Assembly: GCA_035623275.1 (NCBI GenBank)
Contig: DASPTT010000132.1
Location: 1-34,952 of the forward strand
Source: DASPTT01 sp035623275
GTDB taxonomy: Bacteria; Actinomycetota; Acidimicrobiia; Acidimicrobiales; UBA8190
Direction of reading: 5' to 3'
DNA length: 34,952 nucleotides
The notes under the pieces are model-generated. The model was not told the DNA's origin. It ran no database searches and saw only the letters and a list, made by a program, of their open reading frames with translations. Shown here one piece after another: positions 15,066 through 22,988 of this stretch. The number at the start of each line of letters is the position of its first letter. Position 1 is the first letter of the stretch. A program made the position numbers and the translations under genes.

Positions 15066-16187
15066 CCGCGCCGGTGCGTCGGTGGCCTCGGCCTCGCCCC
15101 TGACGTGGCTGAAGGGTGCGACGACCTCCCCCGGGGCGACGTCCGCGCCGGCCTCCAGCACGGCGTAGGGGCCGATCCTGGCGTGGTCGCCGATCCGGGC
15201 CCCCACCGCGCTGGCGTTGGGCACCTTCGCCCCCTCGCCGACGACGCAGTCGACGAGATGGCTGTCCGGCCCGACCTCCGCCCCGGCCCGCACGGTGCAC
15301 TCCCCCTGGAGGATCACACCGGGCATGAGCACCACGTCGCGCTCGAGGTGCACGGCGGCGTCGACGTAGGTCTGCTCCGGGTCCCACATCGTCACGCCGC
15401 GACGCATCCAGCGCTCGTTGATCCGGTAGCGCAGCTCCGCCTCCGCGATGGCGAGCTGGGCCCGGTCGTTCACCCCGGCGGCCTCCATGGGGTCGGCCAC
15501 GAGCAGCGACTCGACCAGGTACCCGGCGTCGTGGAGCACGGCGTAGACGTCGCTCAGCAGGTGCTCGCCGGCGATGCCGGTGGGGCGCAGCCGGCGCAGG
15601 GCGGGGGCGAGCACGGCATGACGGAAGACGTGGATGGGCGTGGCCACCTCGTCGATGAAGACGTCGTCGCCCGAGACCTCCGAGGCCTCGGCGACCAGCT
15701 CGACCCGGTCCTCCTTGCCCCGGATCACGCGGTCGTAGCCCCGGGGGTCGTCGAGACGGGCGGTGAGCAGGGTGGCGGCCGCACCGCTGGTCCGGTGGTG
15801 GCGCACCAGCGCGGCCAGCGTGGGCGAGCGCACCAGCGGTGTGTCGCCGGGGAGCACGACCACGTCGCCGTCGGCATCCGCGAGCGACTCCGGGAGACCG
15901 GTGAGACCGACGGCCAGCGCGTCGCCCGTGCCGAGCTGCTCGGGCTGCTCGACGAACTCGATCGACAGTGACGGCGGCGCGTGGTCGACGAGCGTCTTGG
16001 TGACCCACTCGGCGCGATGGCCCACCACCACGACCACCTTCTCGACGGGGAGCTCGGCCAGCGCGTCGAGGACGTGGAGGATCATCGGCCGGCCGCACAG
16101 GCGGTGCAGCGGCTTCGGACGCGTCGAGTGCATCCGAGTCCCCTCGCCGGCCGCCAGCACGACCGCGGAAAGCGGGCCATCCGCCAT
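15063..16187 (-). CDS. glmU: GlmU-like N-acetylglucosamine-1-phosphate uridylyltransferase, shortened C-terminus
   Basis: The N-terminal 230 residues are a complete uridylyltransferase domain: VVLAAGEGTRMHSTRPKPLH (nucleotide-binding loop and Lys), EQLGTGDA, VVLPGDTPLV (metal Asp), DDPRGYDRVIR and GVNDRAQLAIAE. It would form UDP-GlcNAc from GlcNAc-1-P and UTP. From about residue 250 a left-handed beta-helix begins (VMLRDP-like region MWDPEQTYVDAAVHLERDVV, GPDSHLVDCVVGEGA, IGDHARIGPYAVL), but the protein stops at residue 374. Bifunctional GlmU is about 450-490 residues, and the missing part holds the acetyl-CoA site and catalytic His of the acetyltransferase. There is no room for it: prs starts 10 bases later. 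ATG at 16187 is the start; an upstream in-frame extension is unconserved. It heads the glmU-prs-rplY-pth block. Confidence 0.85.
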   Translation of the reverse strand: MADGPLSAVVLAAGEGTRMHSTRPKPLHRLCGRPMILHVLDALAELPVEKVVVVVGHRAEWVTKTLVDHAPPSLSIEFVEQPEQLGTGDALAVGLTGLPESLADADGDVVVLPGDTPLVRSPTLAALVRHHRTSGAAATLLTARLDDPRGYDRVIRGKEDRVELVAEASEVSGDDVFIDEVATPIHVFRHAVLAPALRRLRPTGIAGEHLLSDVYAVLHDAGYLVESLLVADPMEAAGVNDRAQLAIAEAELRYRINERWMRRGVTMWDPEQTYVDAAVHLERDVVLMPGVILQGECTVRAGAEVGPDSHLVDCVVGEGAKVPNASAVGARIGDHARIGPYAVLEAGADVAPGEVVAPFSHVRGEAEATDAPAR

Positions 16188-16193
16188 GCGGCT

Positions 16194-16199
16194 TAGTCT
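16194..16199 (+). promoter_or_regulatory. -10-like box TAGTCT upstream of the carboxylase cluster
   Basis: TAGTCT on the plus strand lies 8 bases before an ATG at 16208 that opens a 20-codon reading frame ahead of the carboxylase gene. It sits in the 100-base divergent gap with glmU. Confidence 0.35.
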
Positions 16200-16207
16200 G
16201 TCACCCG

Positions 16208-16270
16208 ATGACACCGAGCACGGTGCAGGCCCCCACACCGCCGCCGGCCGCGCCGCGACGCCAGGTCTGA
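16208..16270 (+). CDS. Possible 20-residue leader peptide
   Basis: ATG at 16208 opens a 20-codon frame ending TGA at 16270, rich in Pro, Ala and Thr (PTPPPAAPRRQV at its end). It stops 17 bases before the carboxylase GTG start and follows a TAGTCT box at leaderless distance. It is too short to judge by composition; it may be a regulatory leader, a remnant, or chance. Consecutive Pro codons would slow ribosomes, which is how some leader peptides act. Confidence 0.25.
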   Translation: MTPSTVQAPTPPPAAPRRQV

Positions 16271-16287
16271 CCGGGCGGAACGCGTCC

Positions 16288-17886
16288 GTGCCCGCGCTGG
16301 CCTCCGCCGTCGACCGCACCGCCGACGCGTTCCGGCAGAACCGGGACGCCATGCTGGCCGCCCTCGAGGACGTCGACGCGCAGCTGGCCCTGGCCCGCGC
16401 CGGCGGCGGCGAGCGGTACGTGGAGCGCCACCGCCGGCGGGGCAAGCTGCTGGCGCGCGAGCGGATCGAGTTGTTGCTCGATCGCGACTCGCCGTTCCTC
16501 GAGCTGGCGCCGCTGGCCGCGTGGGGCACGCAGTACACGGTGGGCGCGAGCATCGTGGCCGGCATCGGGGTGGTGTCCGGCGTCGAGTGCGTGGTGTCGG
16601 CCAACGACCCGACGGTGCGCGGGGGGGCGAGCAACCCCTACTCGATGCGCAAGTCGGCCCGGCTCGCCGACATCTCGCTCGAGAACCGGCTGCCGAGCGT
16701 GTCGCTGGTCGAGTCCGGCGGTGCGGACCTCCCGACGCAGTCGGAGATCTTCATCCCCGGCGGGCGGGGCTTCCGGGACCTGACCCAGCGCTCCGCCGCG
16801 GCCGTCCCCACCGTCTCCCTGGTGTTCGGCAACTCCACCGCCGGCGGGGCCTACGTGCCGGGGATGTCCGACTACGTGGTGATGATCGAGGGGCGCTCCA
16901 AGGTCTTCCTGGGCGGGCCCCCGCTGGTGAAGATGGCGACGGGCGAGGAGTCCGAGGACGAGGACCTCGGCGGCGCGTCGATGCACGCCCGGGTGAGCGG
17001 GCTCGCGGACTTCCTGGCGGTCGACGAGCGCGACGCCATCCGCATCGGGCGCGACATCGTGGCCCGGCTCAACTGGCGCAAGCTCGGTCCCGGGGCGACC
17101 ATGGCGGCCGACGACCCGCTCCACGACCCCGAGGAGCTCCTCGGGATCGCCTCGGCCGACCTGCGCGTCCCCTTCGACCCCCGTGACGTCCTGGCCCGGG
17201 TGGTCGACGGCTCGCGCTTCGACGAGTTCAAGCCCCTGTACGGCACGTCGCTCGTCACGGGGTGGGCATCCGTCCACGGGTATCCCATCGGGGTGCTGGC
17301 CAACCACCGGGGCGTGCTCTTCAGCGAGGAGAGCAACAAGGCGACGCAGTTCATCCAGCTGGCCAACCAGGTGGACACGCCGCTGCTCTTCCTGCAGAAC
17401 ACCACCGGGTACATGGTGGGAAAGGAGTACGAGCAGCGGGGGATCATCAAGGACGGCGCCCGCATGATCAACGCCGTGTCCAACTCGCGCGTGCCGCACC
17501 TGACGATCAACATCGGGGCGTCGTTCGGGGCGGGCAACTACGGCATGTGCGGGCGGGCCTACAATCCCCGCTTCCTGTTCAGCTGGCCCAACGCCCGTTC
17601 CGCGGTCATGGGCCCCGCCCAGCTCGCCGGGGTCCTCTCCATCGTGGCGCGCCAGTCGGCCGAGGCCCGGGGCGAGCCCTTCGACGAGGAGGCGGACGCG
17701 GCCATGCGGGCGATGGTCGAGGCACAGATCGAGGCCGAGTCGATGCCGCTGTTCCTCACCGCCCGCCTCTACGACGACGGCATCATCGACCCCCGCGACA
17801 CGCGCACGGTGCTCGGCATGTGCCTGTCGGTCGTCCACAACAACGAGATCCACGGGACACGCGGCTACGGCGTGTTCCGGATGTGA
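16288..17886 (+). CDS. Acyl-CoA carboxylase carboxyltransferase (beta) subunit, MCC/GCC-like
   Basis: A 532-residue carboxyltransferase that moves CO2 from carboxybiotin to an acyl-CoA. The N-terminal KLLARERIELLLDRDSPFLEL and the two crotonase-fold lobes are present. GGASNPYSMRKSARLADIS and FGNSTAGGAYVPGMSDY lie in the first lobe. FLQNTTGYMVGKEYEQRGIIKDGARMI, NIGASFGAGNYGMCGRAY and the end DTRTVLGMCLSVVHNNEIHGTRGYGVFRM lie in the second. These are closer to methylcrotonyl-CoA and geranyl-CoA carboxylase beta subunits than to the propionyl/acetyl-CoA type, an inference from sequence style. GTG at 16288 gives the family N-terminus; an in-frame ATG at 16186 would add 34 unconserved residues. 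The biotin-carrying subunit follows 29 bases later. Confidence 0.92.
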   Translation: MPALASAVDRTADAFRQNRDAMLAALEDVDAQLALARAGGGERYVERHRRRGKLLARERIELLLDRDSPFLELAPLAAWGTQYTVGASIVAGIGVVSGVECVVSANDPTVRGGASNPYSMRKSARLADISLENRLPSVSLVESGGADLPTQSEIFIPGGRGFRDLTQRSAAAVPTVSLVFGNSTAGGAYVPGMSDYVVMIEGRSKVFLGGPPLVKMATGEESEDEDLGGASMHARVSGLADFLAVDERDAIRIGRDIVARLNWRKLGPGATMAADDPLHDPEELLGIASADLRVPFDPRDVLARVVDGSRFDEFKPLYGTSLVTGWASVHGYPIGVLANHRGVLFSEESNKATQFIQLANQVDTPLLFLQNTTGYMVGKEYEQRGIIKDGARMINAVSNSRVPHLTINIGASFGAGNYGMCGRAYNPRFLFSWPNARSAVMGPAQLAGVLSIVARQSAEARGEPFDEEADAAMRAMVEAQIEAESMPLFLTARLYDDGIIDPRDTRTVLGMCLSVVHNNEIHGTRGYGVFRM

Positions 17887-17915
17887 GCCATGGGCAGACG
17901 CACCGTGAGCGCCCG

Positions 17916-19970
17916 GTGATCCGCAAGCTGCTGGTCGCCAACCGCGGGGAGATCGCGCGCCGAGTCATGCGCAGCGCGCGCGCCATGGGGATCGCCACCG
18001 TGGCGCTGGCCTCGGACCCCGACGCCGACGCGCCCCATGCCCGCGAGGCCGACGAGGTCGTGCGCCTGGCGGGCGCCGCCCCGGCCGACACCTACCTTCG
18101 TGTCGACGCGGTCCTCGACGCGGCCGCCAGGACCGGCGCGGACGCGGTGCACCCCGGCTACGGCTTCCTGTCCGAGCACGCCGGGTTCGTCGAGGCCTGC
18201 GCGTCGGCCGGCCTCACCTTCGTGGGCCCGCCCGCCGCGGTGGTGGCGGCCATGGGCTCGAAGCTGGCGGCCAAGGCGACGATGGCGGCGGCCGGCGTGC
18301 CGGTGCTGCCCACCGTGGAGGTCCCGCCCGACGGGCGCGGCGCGTTCGACAACGGGCTGGCCGAGGCGGCCGGCGAGCTCGGATGGCCGGTGCTGGTGAA
18401 GGCCTCCGCCGGCGGCGGGGGGCGCGGCATGCGGGTGGTGGACGGGCCCCACGGCCTGGCCGACGCACTGGAGGCGGCCGCACGCGAGGCGCTGGGCGCG
18501 TTCGGCGACGGCACCGTCTTCCTCGAGCCCTACGTCGAGCGGCCGCGCCACGTGGAGGTCCAGGTCTTCGGCGACACCCACGGCAACGTGGTGCACCTCT
18601 TCGAGCGGGAGTGCTCGATCCAGCGCCGCCACCAGAAGATCGTCGAGGAGTGCCCCTCCCCCGCGGTCGACGACGCGTTGCGTGCCGAGCTCGGCGCGGC
18701 CGCGGTCACCGCGGCGCGCGCCATCGGCTACGTGAACGCGGGGACGGTGGAGTTCCTGCTCATGCCCGACGGGCGCTTCGCCTTCCTGGAGGTCAACACG
18801 CGCCTGCAGGTGGAGCACCCCGTCACCGAGGCCGTCACCGGCCTCGACCTCGTGCGCCTCCAGCTCCTGGTGGCCGACGGCCATCCCCTGCCGCCCGAGG
18901 CGCTGGCGCCGGTGCGCCGCGGCCACGCCATCGAGGTGCGGCTCTACGCGGAGGACCCGACGCGACAGTGGCAGCCCTCGGCCGGGATGCTGCGGCGCTT
19001 CGAGATCGGCGACCACGGCCACGGCACGTTCGCCGCCGGCACGTTCGCCGCCGGCGCGGTCGGCGGCATCCGGGTGGACAGCGGCGTGGAGTCGGGCACC
19101 GTCGTGAGCCCGCACTACGACCCGATGCTGGCCAAGGTCGTCGCCCACGGCGAGACGCGCGGCGAGGCGGCGCGCGCGTTGGCCGGCGTCCTTCAGCGCG
19201 CCCGCATCCACGGTCCGACGACCAACCGCGACCTGCTGGTGCGCATCGTGCGCCACCCCGAGTTCCTGGCCGGCGAGATCGACACCGGGTTCCTCGAGCG
19301 CCACGACCCGGCCGTGCTCGGCGCGCCGCTGGCGGACGCCGACGCGCGTCGCCTGCACGCCGTGGCCGCGGGCCTGGGCGCCCAGGCGGCCGAGCGCGAC
19401 GGCGCGCCGGTGCTGCGCGGGCTGCCCTCCGGCTGGCGCAACAACCGGGACCAGCTCCAGGTACGCACGTTGACCTGCGACGGCACGGACGTCGCCGTCG
19501 GCTACGCCTTCGACCGCACCGGTCGCTGCGAGCAGGTGCGGGTGGACGGCGAGGCGCTCGCCGGTGTGCGCGTGCTCGAGGCGTCGCCCACCGAGGTGAC
19601 GATCGAGTCCGACGGCGTGCTCCGGCGCTACGCCGTGCACCGGCACGGGGAGACCACCTGGGTGGACGGGCCCGACGGGAGCTCGCTGCTCACCGACGTG
19701 GAGCGGTTCCCCCTGCCTGGCGCGTCGATGGCGGCGGGGTCGTTGGTGGCCCCCCTCCCCGGGACCGTCGTGCGCGTGGCCGTGGCCGTCGGCGATGCCG
19801 TGGCGGCGGGCGACGTGCTGGTGGCCATCGAGGCCATGAAGATGGAGCACGACGTGCACGCGGCGAGCGACGGCACCGTGACGGAGATCCACGTCTCCCC
19901 CGGCGAGCAGGTCGAGGCGGGACGGCTCCTGGTCGTGGTCGACGACGGGACCGGCGAGGAGGCCTCGTGA
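17916..19970 (+). CDS. Acyl-CoA carboxylase biotin carboxylase/biotin carrier (alpha) subunit
   Basis: A 684-residue subunit that carboxylates its own biotin with ATP and bicarbonate. Biotin carboxylase N-domain: LLVANRGEIARRVMRSARAMG and DAVHPGYGFLSEHAGF. ATP-grasp: LVKASAGGGGRGMRVV, FGDTHGNVVHLFERECSIQRRHQK and LEVNTRLQVEHPVTEAVTGLDLV. The C-terminal BCCP domain has the biotinylation motif VAIEAMKMEHDV with Lys near residue 643. The GTG at 17916 fits the family start; an in-frame GTG at 17883 overlapping the previous stop (GTGA) would add 11 residues and is an equal possibility on spacing. A 15-bp tandem duplication inserts GTFAA in the carboxylase C-terminal region. The TGA overlaps the next gene's GTG. 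With the beta subunit it forms a complete carboxylase. Confidence 0.94.
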   Translation: MIRKLLVANRGEIARRVMRSARAMGIATVALASDPDADAPHAREADEVVRLAGAAPADTYLRVDAVLDAAARTGADAVHPGYGFLSEHAGFVEACASAGLTFVGPPAAVVAAMGSKLAAKATMAAAGVPVLPTVEVPPDGRGAFDNGLAEAAGELGWPVLVKASAGGGGRGMRVVDGPHGLADALEAAAREALGAFGDGTVFLEPYVERPRHVEVQVFGDTHGNVVHLFERECSIQRRHQKIVEECPSPAVDDALRAELGAAAVTAARAIGYVNAGTVEFLLMPDGRFAFLEVNTRLQVEHPVTEAVTGLDLVRLQLLVADGHPLPPEALAPVRRGHAIEVRLYAEDPTRQWQPSAGMLRRFEIGDHGHGTFAAGTFAAGAVGGIRVDSGVESGTVVSPHYDPMLAKVVAHGETRGEAARALAGVLQRARIHGPTTNRDLLVRIVRHPEFLAGEIDTGFLERHDPAVLGAPLADADARRLHAVAAGLGAQAAERDGAPVLRGLPSGWRNNRDQLQVRTLTCDGTDVAVGYAFDRTGRCEQVRVDGEALAGVRVLEASPTEVTIESDGVLRRYAVHRHGETTWVDGPDGSSLLTDVERFPLPGASMAAGSLVAPLPGTVVRVAVAVGDAVAAGDVLVAIEAMKMEHDVHAASDGTVTEIHVSPGEQVEAGRLLVVVDDGTGEEAS
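19023..19052. repeat. Two perfect 15-bp tandem copies inside the biotin carboxylase gene
   Basis: Positions 19023-19037 and 19038-19052 are identical and encode GTFAA twice, in frame, in the C-terminal lobe of the biotin carboxylase. Confidence 0.9.
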
Positions 19971-21742
19971 GCGAGGAGGTCCTGCGGATCGCCAACTGCT
20001 CCGGCTTCTACGGCGACCGGCTGGCCGCGGCGAGGGAGATGGTGGAGGGCGGCCCGATCGACGTGCTCACCGGCGACTACCTGGCCGAGCTCACCATGCT
20101 GATCCTGTGGAAGTCCCGCCAGCGCGACGAGTCGCTGGGCTATGCGCGCACCTTCTACCGGCAGATGGAGCAGGTGCTGGGCACCTGCGTGGACCGGGGC
20201 ATCAAGGTGGTGGCCAACGCCGGCGGGCTCAACCCGGCGGGGCTCGCAGCGCGCCTGCGCGCCCTGGCCGGGGAGCTCGGGATCGGCGTGGAGGTCGCCC
20301 ACGTCGAGGGGGACGACATCCTCGCCCGCCTGCCGGAGCTGCAGGCTGGCGGCGACCCCCTGGCGCACCTCGACACCGGTGTCGCCCTGGCCCACGCCCC
20401 GGGCGCCCCCGTCAGTGCCAACGCCTATCTGGGCGGGTTCGGCATCGCCGAGGCCCTGGCCGGGGGGGCCGACGTGGTGGTCACGGGCCGGGTCACCGAC
20501 GCCGCGCTGGTGGTCGGCCCGGCCGTGTGGCGCTTCGGCTGGGTCCGCGGCGACCGGGACCGCCTCGCCGGCGCGGTCGCCGCCGGCCACGTCATCGAGT
20601 GCGGGGCACAGGCCACCGGGGGGAACTACGCGTTCTTCGGCGAGGTGCCGGGCCTGGAGCATCCGGGCTTCCCCATCGCGGAGATGGCGGCCGACGGCTC
20701 GTCGGTCATCACCAAGCACCCGGGCACCGGCGGGCTGGTGTCGGTCGGCACCGTCACCGCGCAGCTCCTCTACGAGATCGGGGGGCCGCTCTACGCCAAC
20801 CCGGACGTGGTGGCCGACTTCTCCACCATCCGCCTGGAGCAGCTGGGCCCCGACCGCGTCCGGCTCTCCGGCGTGCGGGGCCTGCCCGCCCCCGAACGGG
20901 TGAAGGTGTCGGTGAACCTGGTGGGCGGCTGGCGCAACGCCATGACCTTCGTGCTGACCGGCCTGGAGGTCGAGGCCAAGGCCGACCTGGTGCGGCGCAC
21001 CCTGGAGCGCATGCTGGACGGCCCGGGACGCCCGGCGGTGGTCGACTACCGGCTGGTGCGGACCGACCAGCCCGACGCCGAGACCAACGAGCAGGCCAGC
21101 GCGCAGCTTCGGGTCACGGTCAAGGACGCGGATCCCGACACGGTCGGCCGGCGCTTCTCCAACGCGGCCACCGAGCTGGCCCTGGCCAGCTACCCGGGCT
21201 TCTACCTGACCTCCCCGCCGGGTGACGCCGCCGCCTACGGGGTGTTCTGGCCGACCCTCGTGCCCCCCGACGCGGTCGACCAGGTCGTGGTCTTCGGCGA
21301 CGGCCGGCGGGTGCCCGTGGCCGTCACGCCGCCCGAGACCGCACCCTGGGACCCCGGCGCGCCGGGGACGGTGACGCCGGGGGCCGGCCATCTCGCCGTG
21401 GGCGGGGAGACGAGGCGGATGGCGCTCGGGGCCGTCGCCGGGGCGCGCTCGGGCGACAAGGGGGGCAACGCCAACCTGGGTCTGTGGGCCCGCAGCGACG
21501 TCGGCTACGCCTGGCTGGAGTCCGAGCTGACGGTGGAGCGCCTGCGCACCCTGCTCCCCGAGGCCAAGGACCTGGTGATCCGGCGCTACGAGCTCCCCAA
21601 CCTGCGGGCGCTCAACTTCGTGATCGAGGGACTGCTCGGCGAGGGCGTGGCCTCGTCCACCCGGCCCGACCCCCAGGCCAAGAGCCTCGGGGAGTACGTC
21701 CGGTCCCGCCACGTGGACGTCCCGGTGGCGGTCCTGGACTGA
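19967..21742 (+). CDS. AtuA family protein (DUF1446) fused to an AtuA-like C-terminal domain
   Basis: A 591-residue protein of the acyclic terpene utilization AtuA family. The N-terminal domain (about residues 4-440) has NCSGFYGDRLAAAREMV, DVLTGDYLAELTMLIL, KVVANAGGLNPAG, GADVVVTGRVTDAALVVGP, CGAQATGGNYAFFGE and ITKHPGTGGLVSVGTV. The C-terminal domain starts near residue 480 with LGAVAGARSGDKGGNANLGLWAR and ends PNLRALNFVIEGLLGEGV. The family is required for citronellol/geraniol breakdown in Pseudomonas, but its reaction is not established. The start GTG overlaps the biotin carboxylase stop (GTGA), and GAGGAGG lies 5 bases upstream, a strong ribosome site. Its tight coupling to both carboxylase genes supports a role on a carboxylated or unsaturated acyl-CoA, an inference. 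Confidence 0.9.
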   Translation: MSEEVLRIANCSGFYGDRLAAAREMVEGGPIDVLTGDYLAELTMLILWKSRQRDESLGYARTFYRQMEQVLGTCVDRGIKVVANAGGLNPAGLAARLRALAGELGIGVEVAHVEGDDILARLPELQAGGDPLAHLDTGVALAHAPGAPVSANAYLGGFGIAEALAGGADVVVTGRVTDAALVVGPAVWRFGWVRGDRDRLAGAVAAGHVIECGAQATGGNYAFFGEVPGLEHPGFPIAEMAADGSSVITKHPGTGGLVSVGTVTAQLLYEIGGPLYANPDVVADFSTIRLEQLGPDRVRLSGVRGLPAPERVKVSVNLVGGWRNAMTFVLTGLEVEAKADLVRRTLERMLDGPGRPAVVDYRLVRTDQPDAETNEQASAQLRVTVKDADPDTVGRRFSNAATELALASYPGFYLTSPPGDAAAYGVFWPTLVPPDAVDQVVVFGDGRRVPVAVTPPETAPWDPGAPGTVTPGAGHLAVGGETRRMALGAVAGARSGDKGGNANLGLWARSDVGYAWLESELTVERLRTLLPEAKDLVIRRYELPNLRALNFVIEGLLGEGVASSTRPDPQAKSLGEYVRSRHVDVPVAVLD

Positions 21743-21798
21743 GCTCCCGGCGCCGGCCCGGGGCTGCGTCCGCGGCGGGCGGGCTGCCGTCGCTGCGC

Positions 21799-21804
21799 TA
21801 GAAC
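21799..21804 (+). promoter_or_regulatory. -10-like box TAGAAC before the acyl-CoA dehydrogenase
   Basis: TAGAAC ends 7 bases before the GTG start at 21812, the leaderless distance, although the last base deviates from T. The 69-base gap has no Shine-Dalgarno. Confidence 0.3.
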
Positions 21805-21811
21805 GGTCGGC

Positions 21812-22975
21812 GTGGACTTCACCGAGACCGACGAGCAGCGGATGCTGCGTGAGGCCGTGCGCGCCATCGCCGACAAGTACGGCCACGACTACTACACGGC
21901 CAAGGCCCGCGCCGGGGAGAAGACCACCGAGCTGTGGGACGAGCTCGGCCGCCACGGCTTCCTCGGGATCAACGTGCCCGCCGCCTACGGCGGCGGCGGC
22001 ATGGGCATCAGCGAGCTGGCCATCGTGCTCGAGGAGATCTCGGCGGCCGGCTGCCCGCTGCTCATGATGCTGGTGTCCCCCGCCATCTGCGCCACCATCA
22101 TCGCCGCCTACGGGACCGACGAGCAGCGCACGCGATGGCTGCCGCGCTTCGCCACCGGCGAGCTCAAGATGGCCTTCGCCATCACCGAGCCCGATGCCGG
22201 GTCGAACTCCCATCGGATCTCGGTGCACGCCGCGCGCGACGGCGGCGTCTACCGGCTCGACGGCACGAAGTACTACATCTCGGGCTGCGACGAGGCGGAG
22301 TCTGCGCTGGTGGTGACCCGGACGGGCACCGACGAGACGACGGGGCGGGGCCAGCTGTCGCTGATCGTCGTCGACATGGACGCGCGCGGCCTCGACAAGA
22401 CGGTCATCCCCGTCGAGATCACCGCGCCGGAGAAGCAGTTCACCTTGTTCTTCGACAACGTCGAGGTCCCCGCGGACCGCCTGATCGGCACCGAGGGCGA
22501 CGGCCTGCGCCAGGTCTTCCTGGGGCTCAACCCCGAGCGGATCATGTCGGCCGCCTTCGCCAACGGCATCGCCCGCTACGCGCTCGAGCGCGCCGCCGCC
22601 TACGCCCGTGCGCGCGAGGTGTGGGGCACGCCCATCGGGCGGCACCAGGGCATCGCCCACCCGCTGGCGCTGTCCAAGATCGAGGTCGAGCTGGCCCGGC
22701 TCATGACCCAGAAGGCGGCCTGGGCCGTCGACACCGGCATCGACCCCGGCGTGGCCGGCGAGGCCGCCAACATGGCCAAGTACGCGGCCGCCGAGGCCGC
22801 CATCAAGGCCCTCGACCAGGCCATCCAGACCCACGGGGGCAACGGCATGTCCACCGAGTTCGGGCTGGCCGACATGTGGGGCGCGGCCCGTCTCGTCCGG
22901 ACGGCGCCGGTGAGCCGCGAGATGATCCTGAACTTCGTGGCCCAGCACTCGCTGGGGTTGCCCAAGTCGTACTAG
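21812..22975 (+). CDS. Acyl-CoA dehydrogenase
   Basis: A 387-residue FAD enzyme that introduces an alpha-beta double bond into acyl-CoA and passes electrons to ETF. Visible hallmarks are the N-terminal helix FTETDEQRMLREAVRAI, the FAD/substrate-binding AFAITEPDAGSNSHRI, the YYISGCDEAE strand, LNPERIMSAAFANGIARYALERAAAYARAREVWGTPIGRHQGI and the C-terminal QTHGGNGMSTEF with TAPVSREMILNFVAQ. The catalytic base of the short-chain/medium-chain type (Glu in the loop after GGxG) is not assigned with certainty. It lies 69 bases after the AtuA-family gene and corresponds in role to AtuD/citronellyl-CoA dehydrogenase or to isovaleryl-type enzymes; substrate specificity is unknown. GTG at 21812 begins the family N-terminus directly. 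It converges on a DUF169 gene 13 bases away. Confidence 0.93.
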   Translation: MDFTETDEQRMLREAVRAIADKYGHDYYTAKARAGEKTTELWDELGRHGFLGINVPAAYGGGGMGISELAIVLEEISAAGCPLLMMLVSPAICATIIAAYGTDEQRTRWLPRFATGELKMAFAITEPDAGSNSHRISVHAARDGGVYRLDGTKYYISGCDEAESALVVTRTGTDETTGRGQLSLIVVDMDARGLDKTVIPVEITAPEKQFTLFFDNVEVPADRLIGTEGDGLRQVFLGLNPERIMSAAFANGIARYALERAAAYARAREVWGTPIGRHQGIAHPLALSKIEVELARLMTQKAAWAVDTGIDPGVAGEAANMAKYAAAEAAIKALDQAIQTHGGNGMSTEFGLADMWGAARLVRTAPVSREMILNFVAQHSLGLPKSY

Positions 22976-22988
22976 GGGATCCGGGCGC

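Noticed and set aside
16201..17853. A 550-codon open frame opposite the carboxylase beta subunit
   Set aside because: High GC opens antisense frames; no motif, and the sense gene has full family features.
22976..22988. Small GC hairpin between the dehydrogenase and the DUF169 gene as a terminator
   Set aside because: Only five base pairs, no T run, and only 13 bases of gap.
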